Source: Nephromyces sp. MM_2019 (lineage: Eukaryota > Apicomplexa > Aconoidasida > Nephromycida). From it: a stretch of 57,319 nt of DNA. The stretch spans positions 1 to 57,319 of the forward strand of contig JADHZB010001524.1 of assembly GCA_015657535.1 (NCBI GenBank), written 5' to 3'. A program made the translations under genes and the position numbers. The notes below the pieces were generated by a model. The model saw nothing but the letters and a program-made list of their open reading frames with translations. It ran no database searches and was not told the origin of the DNA. Of this stretch, positions 45,880 to 57,319 are shown one piece after another (within the stretch, counting starts at the first letter, position 1; each line of letters opens with the position of its first letter).

Positions 45880-48800
45880 TTAAACTTCTCTAGACGAGTA
45901 AGTAGAGCAGCCTTCATTATCTTATACGAGTATCCAACGCATGTACATACGAGAGGCAGTTCATAGCATATACCCAAGCACAAACACACACAACAAAACT
46001 GCAGTGCTCGACACACACATACACGAGTTATAGGTGTTAAAATTACGCAAATTTTACACACACAAAGTATGACGACAAAAGAAAAACAACACACAAAAAA
46101 AGCCACAAAATCCTACGAAAGCATACGCACACAAGCCAACACACGAAAAACTTGGAGCACACGCATTAGCCCCATGCTACCCACGCACACCATGTATACT
46201 GGACACACACATCAGAATACATACATGCTGGCCACACATGTTTACGCACACACATTTACACGCTAGACACACGTGTTTACGCACACAGAGACATTAAAGA
46301 TTAAAGCATGAGGCTTGCAATGCATGTTTCTACAATCTCACGATTTTATGCTACAAAGAAGATTCTTCATGTTTAAGCTTCTTCATCAAACGTGAAGAAG
46401 TAGTAAGTTGGAAAAAAAACTGCACTTTCCCACTTTTTCCTCATAATTTATGAGAAAGTGAGGGCTATTAGGTGAGAGCCAGGGAGAACAGTTTACGCAC
46501 ACACTGAGAGGAAGAGGTTGAGAGAAGAGCAAGAAGAGGCTAGAAGGGGAGAAGGAATGAGAAGTGGAGGAGAAGGAAGAAGAAGATGAAGATGAAGATG
46601 AAGATGAAGATGAAGATGAAGATGAAGATGAAGAAGAAGATGAAGATGAAGATGAAGATGAAGATGAAGANNNNNNNNNNNNNNNNNNNNNNNNNNNNNN
46701 NNNNNNNNNNNNNNNNNNNNNNNNNNNNNNNNNNNNNNNNNNNNNNNNNNNNNNNNNNNNNNNNNNNNNNNNNNNNNNGAAGATGAAGATGAAGATGAAG
46801 ACGTAGAGCATTAAAATGCTCTCCTTTAAGAGCGAGTCAAACGCAAAAGAACAGCGTTGGAGAGGAACTTTATAGCCTTGAACGTGTAGAAACTAAAGGA
46901 AAAGACTCACCAGATTGGGGATTTGGAAGGTTCGATGTGAAGGAATCAGAGCTGCAGAGAAAGAGATAAAGTAATCCACACACATAGACAGAGAGAGACA
47001 GTGAGATAATTTACACACACAAAATCATTTAGTTATATCAGAGAAAGATTCAGAAAGATAATCTACAAGCACACACACACATAATGCACTCAAGGCTTAC
47101 AGGTGATCAGAAGGATAGCTGATGTTTTCATCTTCTTGATTTAACGAAAAATTCCAAGGAGTAGGCGAGAAGGAGGGATCAGGGAGTGAATTATCAACAA
47201 GATCATCAAACTCTCTAGAAAACAGGAAGCTTGAAATATGAATCTAGTCTGTGTGCATGTGCAGTGCGTAGCTACTGTGCAGCTAGGCTGTGCAATGGGC
47301 CTAGTGTGTGTGGCTAGTGTGTGACCAGCGAGTGTATCCTTTGTAGCCAGTGTATCCACAGCTACCTATGGTGTGCATAAACCTCTGCTTCGGTGAGCTT
47401 GCGTATATATAAGCTTTAGAATACGCCTATATACGTCAAGAGAAGCTCAATGATGCTGCTGACGAGGAAAGAGCTTCAGGAGGTGGAAGAAACACAACAA
47501 AGTGCAGACATATTAGCATATAGTAGCGTCGCTGGTATGCACAAGACACACACAGACACAAGCGATGTTGCACACACAAAATACGTCATGCACATTGACT
47601 TCAAGCGGCACACACGCAAGATAGATTATTAACTCTCAATTCTAGCGGCATACGCACAATATTATGAAGACCTTTCGGTGCGTTAAACCCTCACACACAG
47701 ACACACAAGGAGGGTGCATAAAACTTTAATTCTCACATCCTCACCGGTTAAATGAGGAGTTTGGCCTCTCCGCCTCAAAAGGAGAAACGTTTCCATCAAC
47801 GGAATCTTTAAAGTACTCAGAGCGTGGTATTTCCTGAAGAAGATGAAGAAGGTGAAGGTGAAGGTGAAGAAGGTGAAGAAGGTGAAGAAGGTGAAGATGA
47901 AGAAGGTGAAGAAGGTGAAGAAGGTGAAGATGAAGAAGGTGAAGATGAAGAAGGTGAAGATGAAGAAGATGAAGATGAAGAAGGTGAAGATGAAGAAGAT
48001 GAAGAAGGTGAAGAAGGTGAAGAAGATGAAGAAGGTGAAGATGAAGAAGGTGAAGATGAAGAAGGTGAAGAAGGTGAAGAAGGTGAAGAAGGTGAAGAAA
48101 ATGACGATGAAAACCAAGATTTAAGAGGATAGGAAAATAACATCAGAAAATGCCTTAACTGTGAGAATATCCTACGCCATGCAAAATCTTCTGCTCATAA
48201 AGAAAGGAACAATAGACGGTGATAACCACCAGAGATAGTAGTACAGGTACTGTGTGTGCCTAACATTTACGCATACTACATTCGTGTGTGCTTGGCTGTG
48301 CAGTTCTTTATTAATACAGAAAAAGTAATCGTTGAGCTTCTTCTTGATAAGCAAGCGAAGAAGTTTGCAGAGAATCGTGAATATGCGGACACTCGTAGAG
48401 CTAACATGTGTGTCCGGTAATGTATCAACCTGAACCCACCCCCCCTTCCCGCCATACACACCCCAAACCACCACCCGCCCCTCCCACACACACTACACCT
48501 GATGCCATACAGAGGGTTCTGCAGCAGAGTCAGGAAAGCTTTCTGAACAGTTCTGACCGCTGCTTCTCAGAGCGGAGACGGTGTCACGCATATGAGATGC
48601 TAGGGGGGTTTGGAGGGTTAACCACTGGGATGAAGAGGAGAGGAGGCGTGAGGGGGTTAGTAAACGAAGAACATGAAGATGAACTTTACTAGTAAAAAAT
48701 AGTGTATATACAGCGTTAAAGGCCAGAAATTTTAATCAAATTACTATATATACCCTTAGTTTGCTTGAAAAGTTGCACACACACATATAGCTGGAAAGAC

Positions 48801-50851
48801 ACAATGGAGCACACGCATACATATAGCAACACACACACACAATTTTTCAAAGCACACAGCTCATGCAATAGACTAAGCAGCAGCACCTGTGAACGCAACA
48901 AGACTTGGGCTCACGAATTAATAAACAAGCTCGTGCATGCCTACTAACTCCCACCAATACAGAGCATGTTATGTGCGCGAGCAGCTTAAGTATATAACTC
49001 TACGGTGTGCTTCTTATTCTACATAAAAATCTGATCCTTCTTCTAGCCCCCAATAAAGGAAGACACAACCATCATTCTACCCACCTCCAAAGTGCGACAA
49101 TGCCTAGCAAAATATCACATCTTTACACTATACAAATTTCCTATCAATAATCTACTCTTATATGCCACTCCTACAACCCCCCTCAACCCCCCCACAAACC
49201 AACCTTTCGAAACAGCAGTGGCTTCGTGTAATAAATAGCAGCTGTAGAAGTAAAATAACCCGCTATAAGACTAGGAAGAACTAGTCCTAATCCACCAGTA
49301 AAGCCTCGAGAACCCCCCTTTAACAGTATCCTCTTCAAAATTATCCAAGAGCTCACATAACCCCCCACATAAGACGCTCCAGCGAAGAGAGCGAAGCGCT
49401 GCAGCATCGTCAGCTCTGCATTCTCCACCTTCTTCTGCTTCTTCAAAATCCATACCTCCAGATCTTTCTGCAGTACCGAGATCTCCTGCTTACTCACAGG
49501 CCTTAACTCTAACGTCTGAGTGCAATAATGTAATGACGAGGGGGGGATGTGGAGTTGCACACATATGGAGGGCTTAAGTGGGTATGAAGTTGCACACCGC
49601 AGGGAGCTTCGGTGGCTGTGGGGTTGCATAAATACATATCATCAGTGGGTTTAGAGTGGCAGACACACACGGGGCTGTTGCGTGAGCATGGAGTGGTAAA
49701 TACACGCATCTTCAGTTTTTATAAACATGTACACACCCACGCGTGTTCAATCGGTATGGATTTTCACACACACACATCCTCAGTAGGCATGGTAAACACA
49801 CATCTTTAGCAAGTATGGAACCATGTACACACAACTTCATCGTTCCTGTCATACCCACATATCTTCATCACCTAATTCACACAGCACACATCTTCATTAC
49901 CCATTGCATACATACATCTTCATCACATTCCAGTGTGCGTGTGTGCATAGCTTCCTAACACATCTAAAGCATCAAAGCATTTCAGTATCATCCACAAAAC
50001 AACAGCACTGCAAAAATGTGAATACTCATGATTTGAGATTTCGTACTACAAACAACACACAAGCATCTCTGAACTTCAGAAAATCAGCCAAACGACACAC
50101 ACTCCATCGTGAAGAGCTTTCTGTAGTGGTTATGTGTGCGGATAACCTCAATGGGAATCTTCATATCAAACTCTTTCATGCAGAAAGATCCGCGAAATTA
50201 TTGCAAAAACTCGGAATCTTCACATCTTCATCCACAGAACGCGAATATCTCCCTTAAAAAAAAGCGGGCTAGTGTGGAGTGTGTGTTGGTAGGTGTGTGT
50301 TGGTAGGTGTGTATTGGTGTGTGTGCGTTCTATGTGTTGAAGGACATGCTAGCATGCGTCTTTGTGTGTGTGTTGGTGCGTGTTTTCGTGACTTTAGTGT
50401 GTGTTGGAGTGTCTGTTAGTGCGCATGTTGGCATCTGCTGCTGTGTTTCTTCGCATGTTAGCATCTGTTAGTGTGTTGCTAATGTGCCCTCTTTGTGTGC
50501 CGTCGTGTGTGTATTGGCGTGTTTAATGTGCTATTCTGTCGTGCTGATGTATGTTAACATGTGCATAGATGTGTATTTTTGCTATCTCTCTGCACGCTCC
50601 TGTGTGTGTCAGTACTTTGGTTTATACTTGTGGGAGCGCATGCCCGTGTGTGTGTGGCCCTTCAACTCGACAGAGTATACCTCCTCAAGGAAAAACATCA
50701 GCATTCATCAAAAAATAAGGAATCTCGGCGCAAAAAACACACCTTCAACGAGAAAATCACTCGCGTCTCTCACCTTTATAATTTCATCTTCTAATCCTAC
50801 TAAACTGCCTCCATCAGGAGGAGGCTGGGAACCAAAACTACCATCTTCCAT
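45880..50851 (-). CDS. Tentative multi-exon membrane protein
   Basis: Exons (minus): 50851-50774 (ATG; MEDGSFGSQPPPDGGSLVGL, donor AAAG|GTGAGA), 49515-49204, 49103-49085, 48559-48499, possibly 48400-48280, 47833-47745, 46951-46911, and a possible terminal exon 45920-45880. Phases agree throughout this chain. The largest exon has a coiled segment (EISVLQKDLEVWILKKQKKV) followed by two or three hydrophobic segments rich in Gly (FAGASYVGGYVSSWIIL, GLVLPSLIAGYF). The C-terminal part is Ser/Asn/Pro-rich. No family recognised; a small organelle membrane protein is a guess. The 48400-48280 and terminal exons have weak acceptors. The + strand also shows open, exon-like frames at 48303-48410, 48526-48588 and 50070-50257, so strand assignment is not fully secure. 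Confidence 0.55.
46573..46800. repeat. (GAAGAT)n tract interrupted by a 108-N gap
   Basis: GATGAA hexamers on the + strand run into N at 46671-46778 and resume beyond. On the minus strand this is a (TTCATC)n polypyrimidine run inside an intron of the tentative membrane-protein gene. Confidence 0.95.
47836..48110. repeat. (GAAGGT/GAAGAT)n tract abutting a minus-strand acceptor
   Basis: About 45 GAAGRT hexamer units. On the minus strand the array reads TTCACC/TTCATC and ends directly at CTTCAG|GAAATACC, the 3' splice site of exon 47833-47745. Read as protein on + it is a pure Glu/Gly/Asp ORF, which I treat as an artefact. Confidence 0.9.
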
Positions 50852-50902
50852 GGAAAAGATCCTCGATAGCAATAAACTTCAAAAAAAGTACCTACGATCC
50901 CA

Positions 50903-51124
50903 CTAGGCAAATCTATCAAAATTGCGTGTGTGTTCCGGTGGAAGCACACGAGTTCTTTTAAGAAGAGCACTATGGAGCTTGTAAGGGCTGCAAAAGGGAA
51001 GAAGAAGAAGAAGAGGGAGAAGACAAAGAAGAAAAGCAGGAAGAAGAGAAAGAATAAATCCACCAAAACGAACTTTTTGACACAAATTTTAGGATGATTT
51101 CTCTGATGAAGTGTTTCAAGGAAA
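50903..51124 (-). CDS. Tentative terminal exons of an upstream minus-strand gene
   Basis: Exons 51124-51082 and 50987-50903 (TAG) join in phase and give SLKHFIREIILKF followed by a basic 27-residue tail (SALLKRTRVLPPEHTRNF). Both acceptors sit behind long pyrimidine tracts. Reading the + strand instead gives an equally phased pair (exon ending STMEL at 50980, then exon 51097-51165 with DDFSDEVFQG), so the strand is ambiguous. No family recognised. Confidence 0.35.
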
Positions 51125-53043
51125 CTTCAGCAGCGAGAAGAGAACGAGAGAGTACGAGAAGGTGAGCAAGGAAAAGAGAGCATCGGAGAGATACTCACTA
51201 AAAGACAGAGATATATGCTCCCATATATATAGCAAGAGACGGCAAAAAACTCTGTTTTTTTTATACTTTAGATATCTTCGTATTTACAATAGTAAAAGTA
51301 TGTAGTATAGGTGGAAGGAGGCAGCGAGCATCAAGAGCGAGAAGAGGAAGATGATAGAAGGCTAGGCGGGCGAGCTTCGCACACAAAAGAGGCAGTGATG
51401 ATCTCAAAATACACACACAGCTGATACCTAAGAAGCTGAAGGCAGTAACACACACACGAAATAGCGTGCACACATAGGGATAGTACCCACACATAGCAAA
51501 CATACACACACACATATATATATATAACCAAACACGCATAGAAACACGTGCATATATGCCATAACACACTAGGCACACACGTAGACTGGTGTGAGCACAC
51601 AGAAACACACGCACGCACACATATATATATACCGCCACACACACATACGCACACGCCTATATGCTACCACGCATACATAGAACCACACACGCATGTATGC
51701 CACCGCACACACACATATACCGCCACAGACATAAACACACACAAACCCCCCTCTCATACCCGCCCTCCGCCCCGGTATTAGCCTGAAAAGCAAGCTGACG
51801 TGATTGCAGCGTTAGGTACCCACATACGGCACACACACATGATTACGGCAGTGAGAGCCCCGGCTTATAGCACACACAGCCGAGATGATCATCACTTTTC
51901 TCCCCTTTTTTTAGCACACACACAAAGCAGTTCATTCCCCTCTGCTGACACATTGTCATGGTGCTCCCATCTTCGTTTTTCGTGATTTTCTACTCTTTTG
52001 CGCTCAATCTGCAAACTACTTTGAAATTTCCACTTGCTGATATTCCTAAGTAGAGTTGTTGCAAGAGAGGGTGGTGTTTCGCAGTGAAGAAGTTGCCAGT
52101 GTAGTTTTCTAGAGGAAACTTAGAGAAGAAGAAGAGGAAGGAGGAGGTGGAGAAGAAGGAGGAGAATTCTTTGGAGTAAGAAGGGCAGGAGGGAGCCTAT
52201 GGCTTTTATGCTCCACGGATCATCAGTAAAGGTAAGAAACATGTAGCTATGTGCTTCGGTGTGTTGGTGTGTGTATGTTGGTATATGTGTTGGTGTGCGT
52301 TGATGTGTGTGTCGGTGTATATGTGTTGGTGTGTATGTGTTTTGTGATATGTGTGTATGTTTTGATGTGTGTGTATCTTTTGATGTGTGTGTATCTTTTG
52401 ATGTGTGTTGGTGTTTATGATGATGTGTGTGCGTTGCTGTCTGTGTATATGTGTGTTGCTGTTTTTGTGTCACGGTATGTGTATTACTCTCTCTTTCACC
52501 TGCGCGTACATGTTTATATCCGTGTGTGTGCTTCTACGAGTCTTCCGTAGCTACATCTCATTTTTTAGCTCCTTTCAAACACAAAGTTCACGGAAATTTA
52601 TGTGTTTACTTGATTCTTTTGGTGCTATTGTTTCAATTTTATTATTTCCGAGCCAGAGATATCCATTTTTTCACTTTTACACACTCCGTCAACAGTTCGT
52701 TTTTTTTCATGAAGCGGTATCAGTCTGTGTGTGCGGCTCTTCTTTCGTTTCTAGCATGCTAAAACCCATTATACCAAGGCTTTTTCATCAACTCCTGACC
52801 CCAATCACACCCGCAAAGCTGCAAAAATCGCTTTTGACTTCCTCTCATCCTCGAAAAAAATAAAAATATTTGCGCACACAAGGCTTCAATGCATGATAGC
52901 TACAAATACATGTATCTTTATCTCGAATATATGCACTTTTCCTCTTTTTCTGCTGATTTTCAGGTCATTTAATGCATATTAATTAGTAGATTGCGCGTAG
53001 GAGACAAGACTCTCTGCACATACAGGGCAAGTTTTTGAACAAA
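51125..53043. other. Unresolved repeat-rich region
   Basis: CA-rich sequence with ATATATAT runs (51430-51740) is followed by GA-rich (52115-52160) and TG-rich (52255-52470) stretches. A short + open segment starting ATG at 52199 and ending AAAG|GTAAGA at 52231 could be a first exon, but its partner was not found. Confidence 0.4.
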
Positions 53044-55503
53044 ATGTTGATTTCTCACTTAAACGCTGTTCTTTCTACAAGTGGCAGCATTGCCAGCCAC
53101 ACACGCAGCATTGCCAGCCACACACGCAGCACAACTCGCCTTACCGGTGGATCCTCCCTCTTCGATGTGCATTCTCCCGCTGTTTCTTCCTCCAAAATTG
53201 GAAAAATAGACACACACAATGGATGTTTCGCTATCTACGGAGCAGTGAGGTTCTCCAGCTCTTCTTCACCCTTATCGTGGATGTTTCCCCGTTTTCAGTA
53301 TACAAAATATCGCATCAGCAAGCCGTGGACTACAAACACACATTTTGATGATATTAATCTTAGTGATCCTTCCAGGTAGAGTGAGAGAGTTGAAGAGGTT
53401 TAGTGTGAGAGAAGAGAAAAATGTATGTGTTGTGATGAGGGGGGTCTGTTGAGGGGTTGTGATGTGATAAGGGAGAGCGACATGTTATTGTACGATATTT
53501 TGAAGTAGGGAGGGGCGAGGAGGAGATGAAGATGAGGAAAAGAAGAAGGAGATTATGAAGAAGAGAGAGAATGAAGATGGTTTTCTGCTGGAATAAAAAG
53601 AAAATGATGATTTCTCGTTCGTATCTGAAGATTGTGATGAGTTTGTGTGCTCAAACTTCATTTGGCTTAGACTTGAAGACTCTGTGTGTGTGGTTGTCTG
53701 TGTTTCTTATGTGTCCTTTTTTTCTGCTATCTCGTTTTTATAATGGCTTTGTTGAGGGGCTTATTTGTGTGTTTATACGCATTATAGGAGTGCTGCTTGA
53801 GTGAATTTGTAAGTTGTGTGTGTGAGAGATGTGGTACATTCGCTTATGGTTATTGCATTTAGTATGCATCCTCTGGTATGTGTGTGTGCCTTTGTCTTGA
53901 GTTTATAGTGACAACCTTGTATAAAGCCTGCGATAAAGACTGTGTGTGCTGCCATTTTATTCTCCGTTCAGATCAGACTTTGCGAAATTTACAAAGGAAA
54001 CTCCTCTTTTCTTGAGGTTTCTTAAGCTTGTAACTGAGTTTGAAGGAAGGCCTAAGGACTTCTTTGAGTTTACGAAGAGGTTGGAAGTGTGCGTGTGTGT
54101 GAAGGATGTGTTTCTCATTGTGTGTGCAGAAATGGCTGCTAGTGTATGTAATGTCACTGTGTGTGTGTGTGTGAAGAGCATGTTGCTATTAGGCTAGGTT
54201 ACAAGGTGATTGAGCATGCGTTGAAATATGTGTGTGTGTGTGTGTATATGGAAAGTTTATTGGGGTATACTTGCTGGTGTGTATGAATGTAAGCTCTTTC
54301 GTGTGTATGTGTGTATATGCACCCAAAATTCTGTGTGTGTGTGTGGAACCGTTGCTATCCTGTAGGTGTGCTGATGGTCTTGTAGTAGAGAAGGATGTAT
54401 ACCTTACAAAAGCTGAGCTTAAGGATGTGATGTGGAGGAATGGATATAATGAGACTGAAATCAACGCCTTAGAGCTTGCTTTCCCTTCAAACTATCAATT
54501 TCACTATCCTGGTGTGTATGTGGCAGGGTGTGTTTCATTATGTGGAGTTGTGCTTGTGTGGTTATTTCTGTGCAGCTCTGTGTGTGTGCTTGTGTGTGTT
54601 TCTTCAGTTATGTGTGTATTGTTTTTGGCTGGTTGCGTGTGTGCGTGGTTCTGTGTGTGTTTGTGCATGCATGATTGTGTGTGTATTTTTTTTGTCTCGT
54701 GTGTGTGTTGTTTCTCTCTGTCTCTGGTTATGTGTACTTGTTTTTGCGGTTTTTTGTCTCCGGTTTTACAAGTGCGAACGCGTGTGCATGTTTTCCAGCG
54801 CTGTTGTGTGCTTATATGTGTGTACGCATGGTTTCGAGTGCTAATGTGGATGTATCTACACCCAACTTCACACATATTTCTGGTGTATATACACCCATCT
54901 GCGTGTATTCCTTTTTCTGCGAATTCCAGCCTATTCCTGAGAATCTTCAGTTTCTTTGATTTTGCAAGCTTCTTTCCATGTATTCGATGTTTTTTTTCTT
55001 GTTGCGTTTTTCACACACAAATTTACTTGTTTTTCTTCAGAATTAGCAGCAATTTTTGATCTTCAAGAAGATGATTGCTACAAGTACTGCATCCGCCAAA
55101 GGGCTGCCAAACCAATGGATCTCGTCGAGTTAAACTATAAGCCACCCACCAATACGGTTAGACGTGTGTTTTTTTTCTACTTCTTTATTGGTATCTTTAG
55201 TGGCTTGAAACAGTGAGAATTTCATTGAATTTCGTGTGTGAAGTTTGTTGAGAAGTTGTGTGTTGGAAGGTATTTTTTGATGTGTGTATGTGTGAAGTTG
55301 GATATCAGCGTATGCTTTGGGGTACTTATTCACATGCAGTTAGTCTCATTAGCTGTCTATGCTTGCAGGAAGTAAACCGCTTAACTTCATTGTGGGTGTA
55401 CAGAAACGCCAGCAGTTTTTGGGTATTTGATTAGGCTTTTCACCGTGAAAACCTCCCCCTTCTCGTCCCCTCCCAGCATTCTTGTTTTACTCACACACAC
55501 TCG

Positions 55504-55534
<31 letters not shown>

Positions 55535-57319
55535 GACATACATGCTCAAAGATACACACATACACAGATGCAGACATAAACACGTAAACGCCCGTCAACA
55601 CACACACATATAGACGTAAGCATGTGCTCACACACAGCTATAAGCACCAACACGCAGACAGCTATAAGCACCAACACACACACACACACACACACACACG
55701 CACGTACTAAACTTCTTCTCTAATGTTTTTCTGTTCTTCAGCTCAGTACATATGGCCTCTGCTTCTTGGGGGTTTGGCTGGGCCTAGCTAATCACTCAGT
55801 CGGAAACATCTGGTTTTATGCCAAGACCTTTCCCTTTGGCATGGTCTTCTACTTCCTGGCTCGCCACTTCTAGTAGGCTTTGTGTGTGTGTATTTGGGTG
55901 TGTAAGTGCGTGGGTATGTTGCTATGTAGATGGGTAGGTGTGTAGGCATTTCGATGTGTAAATCTGGGTGTATGTGTGTTGATTTTCAGGTGTGTAGGAA
56001 TGTAGTTTTGTGTGAAAAACCTCCTTTTTCCACGTCTTCACGCGGGTGTACGTGTTGTTCTACTTGAAAATTCCTAATTCGCTGCGTTTTCTCTGAAAAT
56101 TGCTCTCATATTCCCTTCATTTCTGCTTCGTTGAGGTGAATCACTCACGTGTAGATAGCAGAATTTTTAAACTTGATGCTTCTGTGTGTGTGTATGAAAT
56201 GTAGTGAAGCAGCGAACAGACTTTTAGCACAGTATTCTTTCAAGGCAAGATACAAGGCTTGAAGATTGTTTAAACTTTGCAGAAAAAGCTGCTTTTTCTG
56301 AAGAAAAAATGGTGTTTTTCTCGTTGAATTTTTCGGTATATTTTGCACCTTCTTGACTGTTTCTTGCCGCTGAATGATGGAATGTGTTTATCTTTTTCAT
56401 ATCAGTCGCGACATTCGTGAGTACTTATGGAAGGAGGATAACGCAATGGCTGAATCTGCACAGGAGAACAAGGAAAAAGGCGAAGAAGCGATCTACTCGC
56501 AGATGAAAAGTGAGGAAAATTGAAGATTTTTGAGGTTTTTTTGAAGGAACTGCGAAAGTTTTGGCGAAATTCATAGTGTGTGCAGCTGCTAATCTTTGTA
56601 CGTACTATAAGCACACAGTCGCACATGCAAGCAGCTACTTGCGCAAACACAGTTACGTAACTACACCCGTGAAAACACGTGAGCAACTACACACCTACAC
56701 ACGATGAATAAACTACAGTCACACACACGCACACGATCAAGAAACCACGCACGCACACACACGATCAACAAACTACACACACCCACATACCACAAGTGAG
56801 GAACTGTGCACACGCACACGAACACATCTAGCTACCATACTCATACCTACACTACAGAACATTTTCCTGGCCATCTTTTAATCTTATCAATAGTTCCACA
56901 CACCTCAGGTGTGTGTGGGTGTGTGTGAAGCGTATGTGTGTTCAGTTGCTTATATTTTGCCTAGTATTTTTGCAGAGGAGTCTCAAGTTTACAGCGTACT
57001 GCATATTAAGCAAATCTATACTTGTCTCTACATCACATCTACTCACACACACACACACAAACACACACCAACTTTTTTTGCTTTGTACTATTATATAGAG
57101 TATGCTGGCGACTCCCTCTGCGTGGAATTCCTCAAGGACTTTAAGCCTGGCACACAGACGCAGCTAGCGAATGTGAGTCTCGCTCTCTTCTATTAACATC
57201 AAACTTTGGCTTTACTTCATAGCCGTGTGTGTGTTTTTTGCAGCATGCAAAACAGGTTTAAAGGGCTTGTTGCTGTGTGTGTGTTGTTTTGCAGCATGCA
57301 AAACAGGTTTAAAGGGCTT
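53044..57319 (+). CDS. Mitochondrial-type membrane protein with charged C-terminal helix (3' partial)
   Basis: Exons: 53044-53375, 53972-54088, 54366-54511, 55041-55156, 55742-55872, 56406-56509, 57099-57172, 57244-57255 and on; 344 codons visible, all phases consistent. The N-terminus is a Ser/Thr/Arg/His-rich presequence with a duplicated heptapeptide (SIASHTR), running into YGAVRFSSSSS. The middle is soluble and charged, with three Cys around DDCYKYC. Exon 5 holds hydrophobic segments (YGLCFLGVWLGLA, FGMVFYFLARHFY). These lead directly into a charged helix (MAESAQENKEKGEEAIYSQM). One short membrane anchor followed by a long polar helix is the layout of Fo subunit b-type stalk proteins. That is an architectural resemblance only, and another lineage-specific inner-membrane complex subunit is equally possible. 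Exon 5 ends TTCTA|GTAGGC, so the apparent TAG there is intronic. Confidence 0.8.
55508..55700 (+). repeat. CA tracts before an acceptor
   Basis: Pure and interrupted CACACA runs occur at 55508-55532 and 55676-55698 in the intron preceding exon 55742-55872. These are CA on the coding strand, unlike the TG tracts in neighbouring introns. Confidence 0.85.
57224..57319 (+). repeat. 51-bp tandem duplication containing a 12-nt exon
   Basis: Two copies of the segment TTTTGCAG|CATGCAAAACAG|GTTTAAAGGGCTT, with the 12-nt exon candidate at 57244-57255 and 57295-57306. Each copy keeps AG before and GT after. The window ends inside the second copy. Confidence 0.85.

Noticed and set aside
47824..48132. 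Glu/Gly/Asp-rich ORF on + and matching Ser/Pro or Phe/Thr ORFs on -
   Set aside because: Pure hexamer repeat, open in several frames; it ends exactly at a minus-strand acceptor, so it is better explained as an intronic polypyrimidine tract.
54232..55059. 275-codon open frame on +
   Set aside because: It is exon 54366-54511 read on into a TG-rich intron, where Cys/Val codons replace stops; the true exon ends at a GTGTGT donor and the next exon is in a different phase.

Overview
The window is nuclear DNA from an intron-rich unicellular eukaryote. Genes carry up to about twelve small exons. Introns are mostly GT-AG, with two GC-AG cases. Most of the remaining sequence is simple repeat, above all (TG)n/(CA)n and GA-rich hexamers, and both assembly gaps (33364-33413, 46671-46778) fall inside such repeats. 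I cannot name the species. An apicomplexan-like or other alveolate protist would fit the style of the genes, but that is inference. Exons were joined by hand from splice signals and reading-frame phase, because the real exons (often 20-100 codons) are shorter than many chance open frames in the TG-rich introns.

Layout. 1-3917 (+): last ten exons of a long Lys/Glu-rich coiled-coil protein. 3918-7602: convergent intergenic region with an 18-bp-period minisatellite. 7603-16149 (-): complete PRP18 splicing factor, ten exons. 18524-19214 (+): possible 71-residue secreted protein. 19215-21798: unresolved, with tandem duplications. 21799-27744 (-): ubiquitin-like protein with C-terminal membrane segments (TMUB-like). 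27745-29718: head-to-head intergenic region. 29719-38064 (+): complete sulfite oxidase, thirteen exons. 38065-39861: convergent intergenic region with a 96-bp tandem repeat. 39862-41618 (-): ATP11/ATPAF1 F1-ATPase assembly factor, three exons. 42340-44641 (-): two or three small tentative genes. 44836-45739 (+): tentative 66-residue protein. 45880-50851 (-): tentative membrane protein whose introns carry very long polypyrimidine hexamer tracts. 50903-51124 (-): tentative 3' end of another gene. 53044 to the window end (+): mitochondrial-type protein with a membrane segment and charged helix, cut by the window edge beside a duplicated 12-nt exon.

Three recognised or candidate products point to the mitochondrion: sulfite oxidase (intermembrane space, passing electrons from sulfite to cytochrome c), ATP11 (matrix chaperone for F1 assembly) and the 3'-terminal membrane protein, which resembles a peripheral-stalk subunit in layout only. 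PRP18 is a general second-step splicing factor. No rRNA, tRNA, transposon or CRISPR array was recognised.
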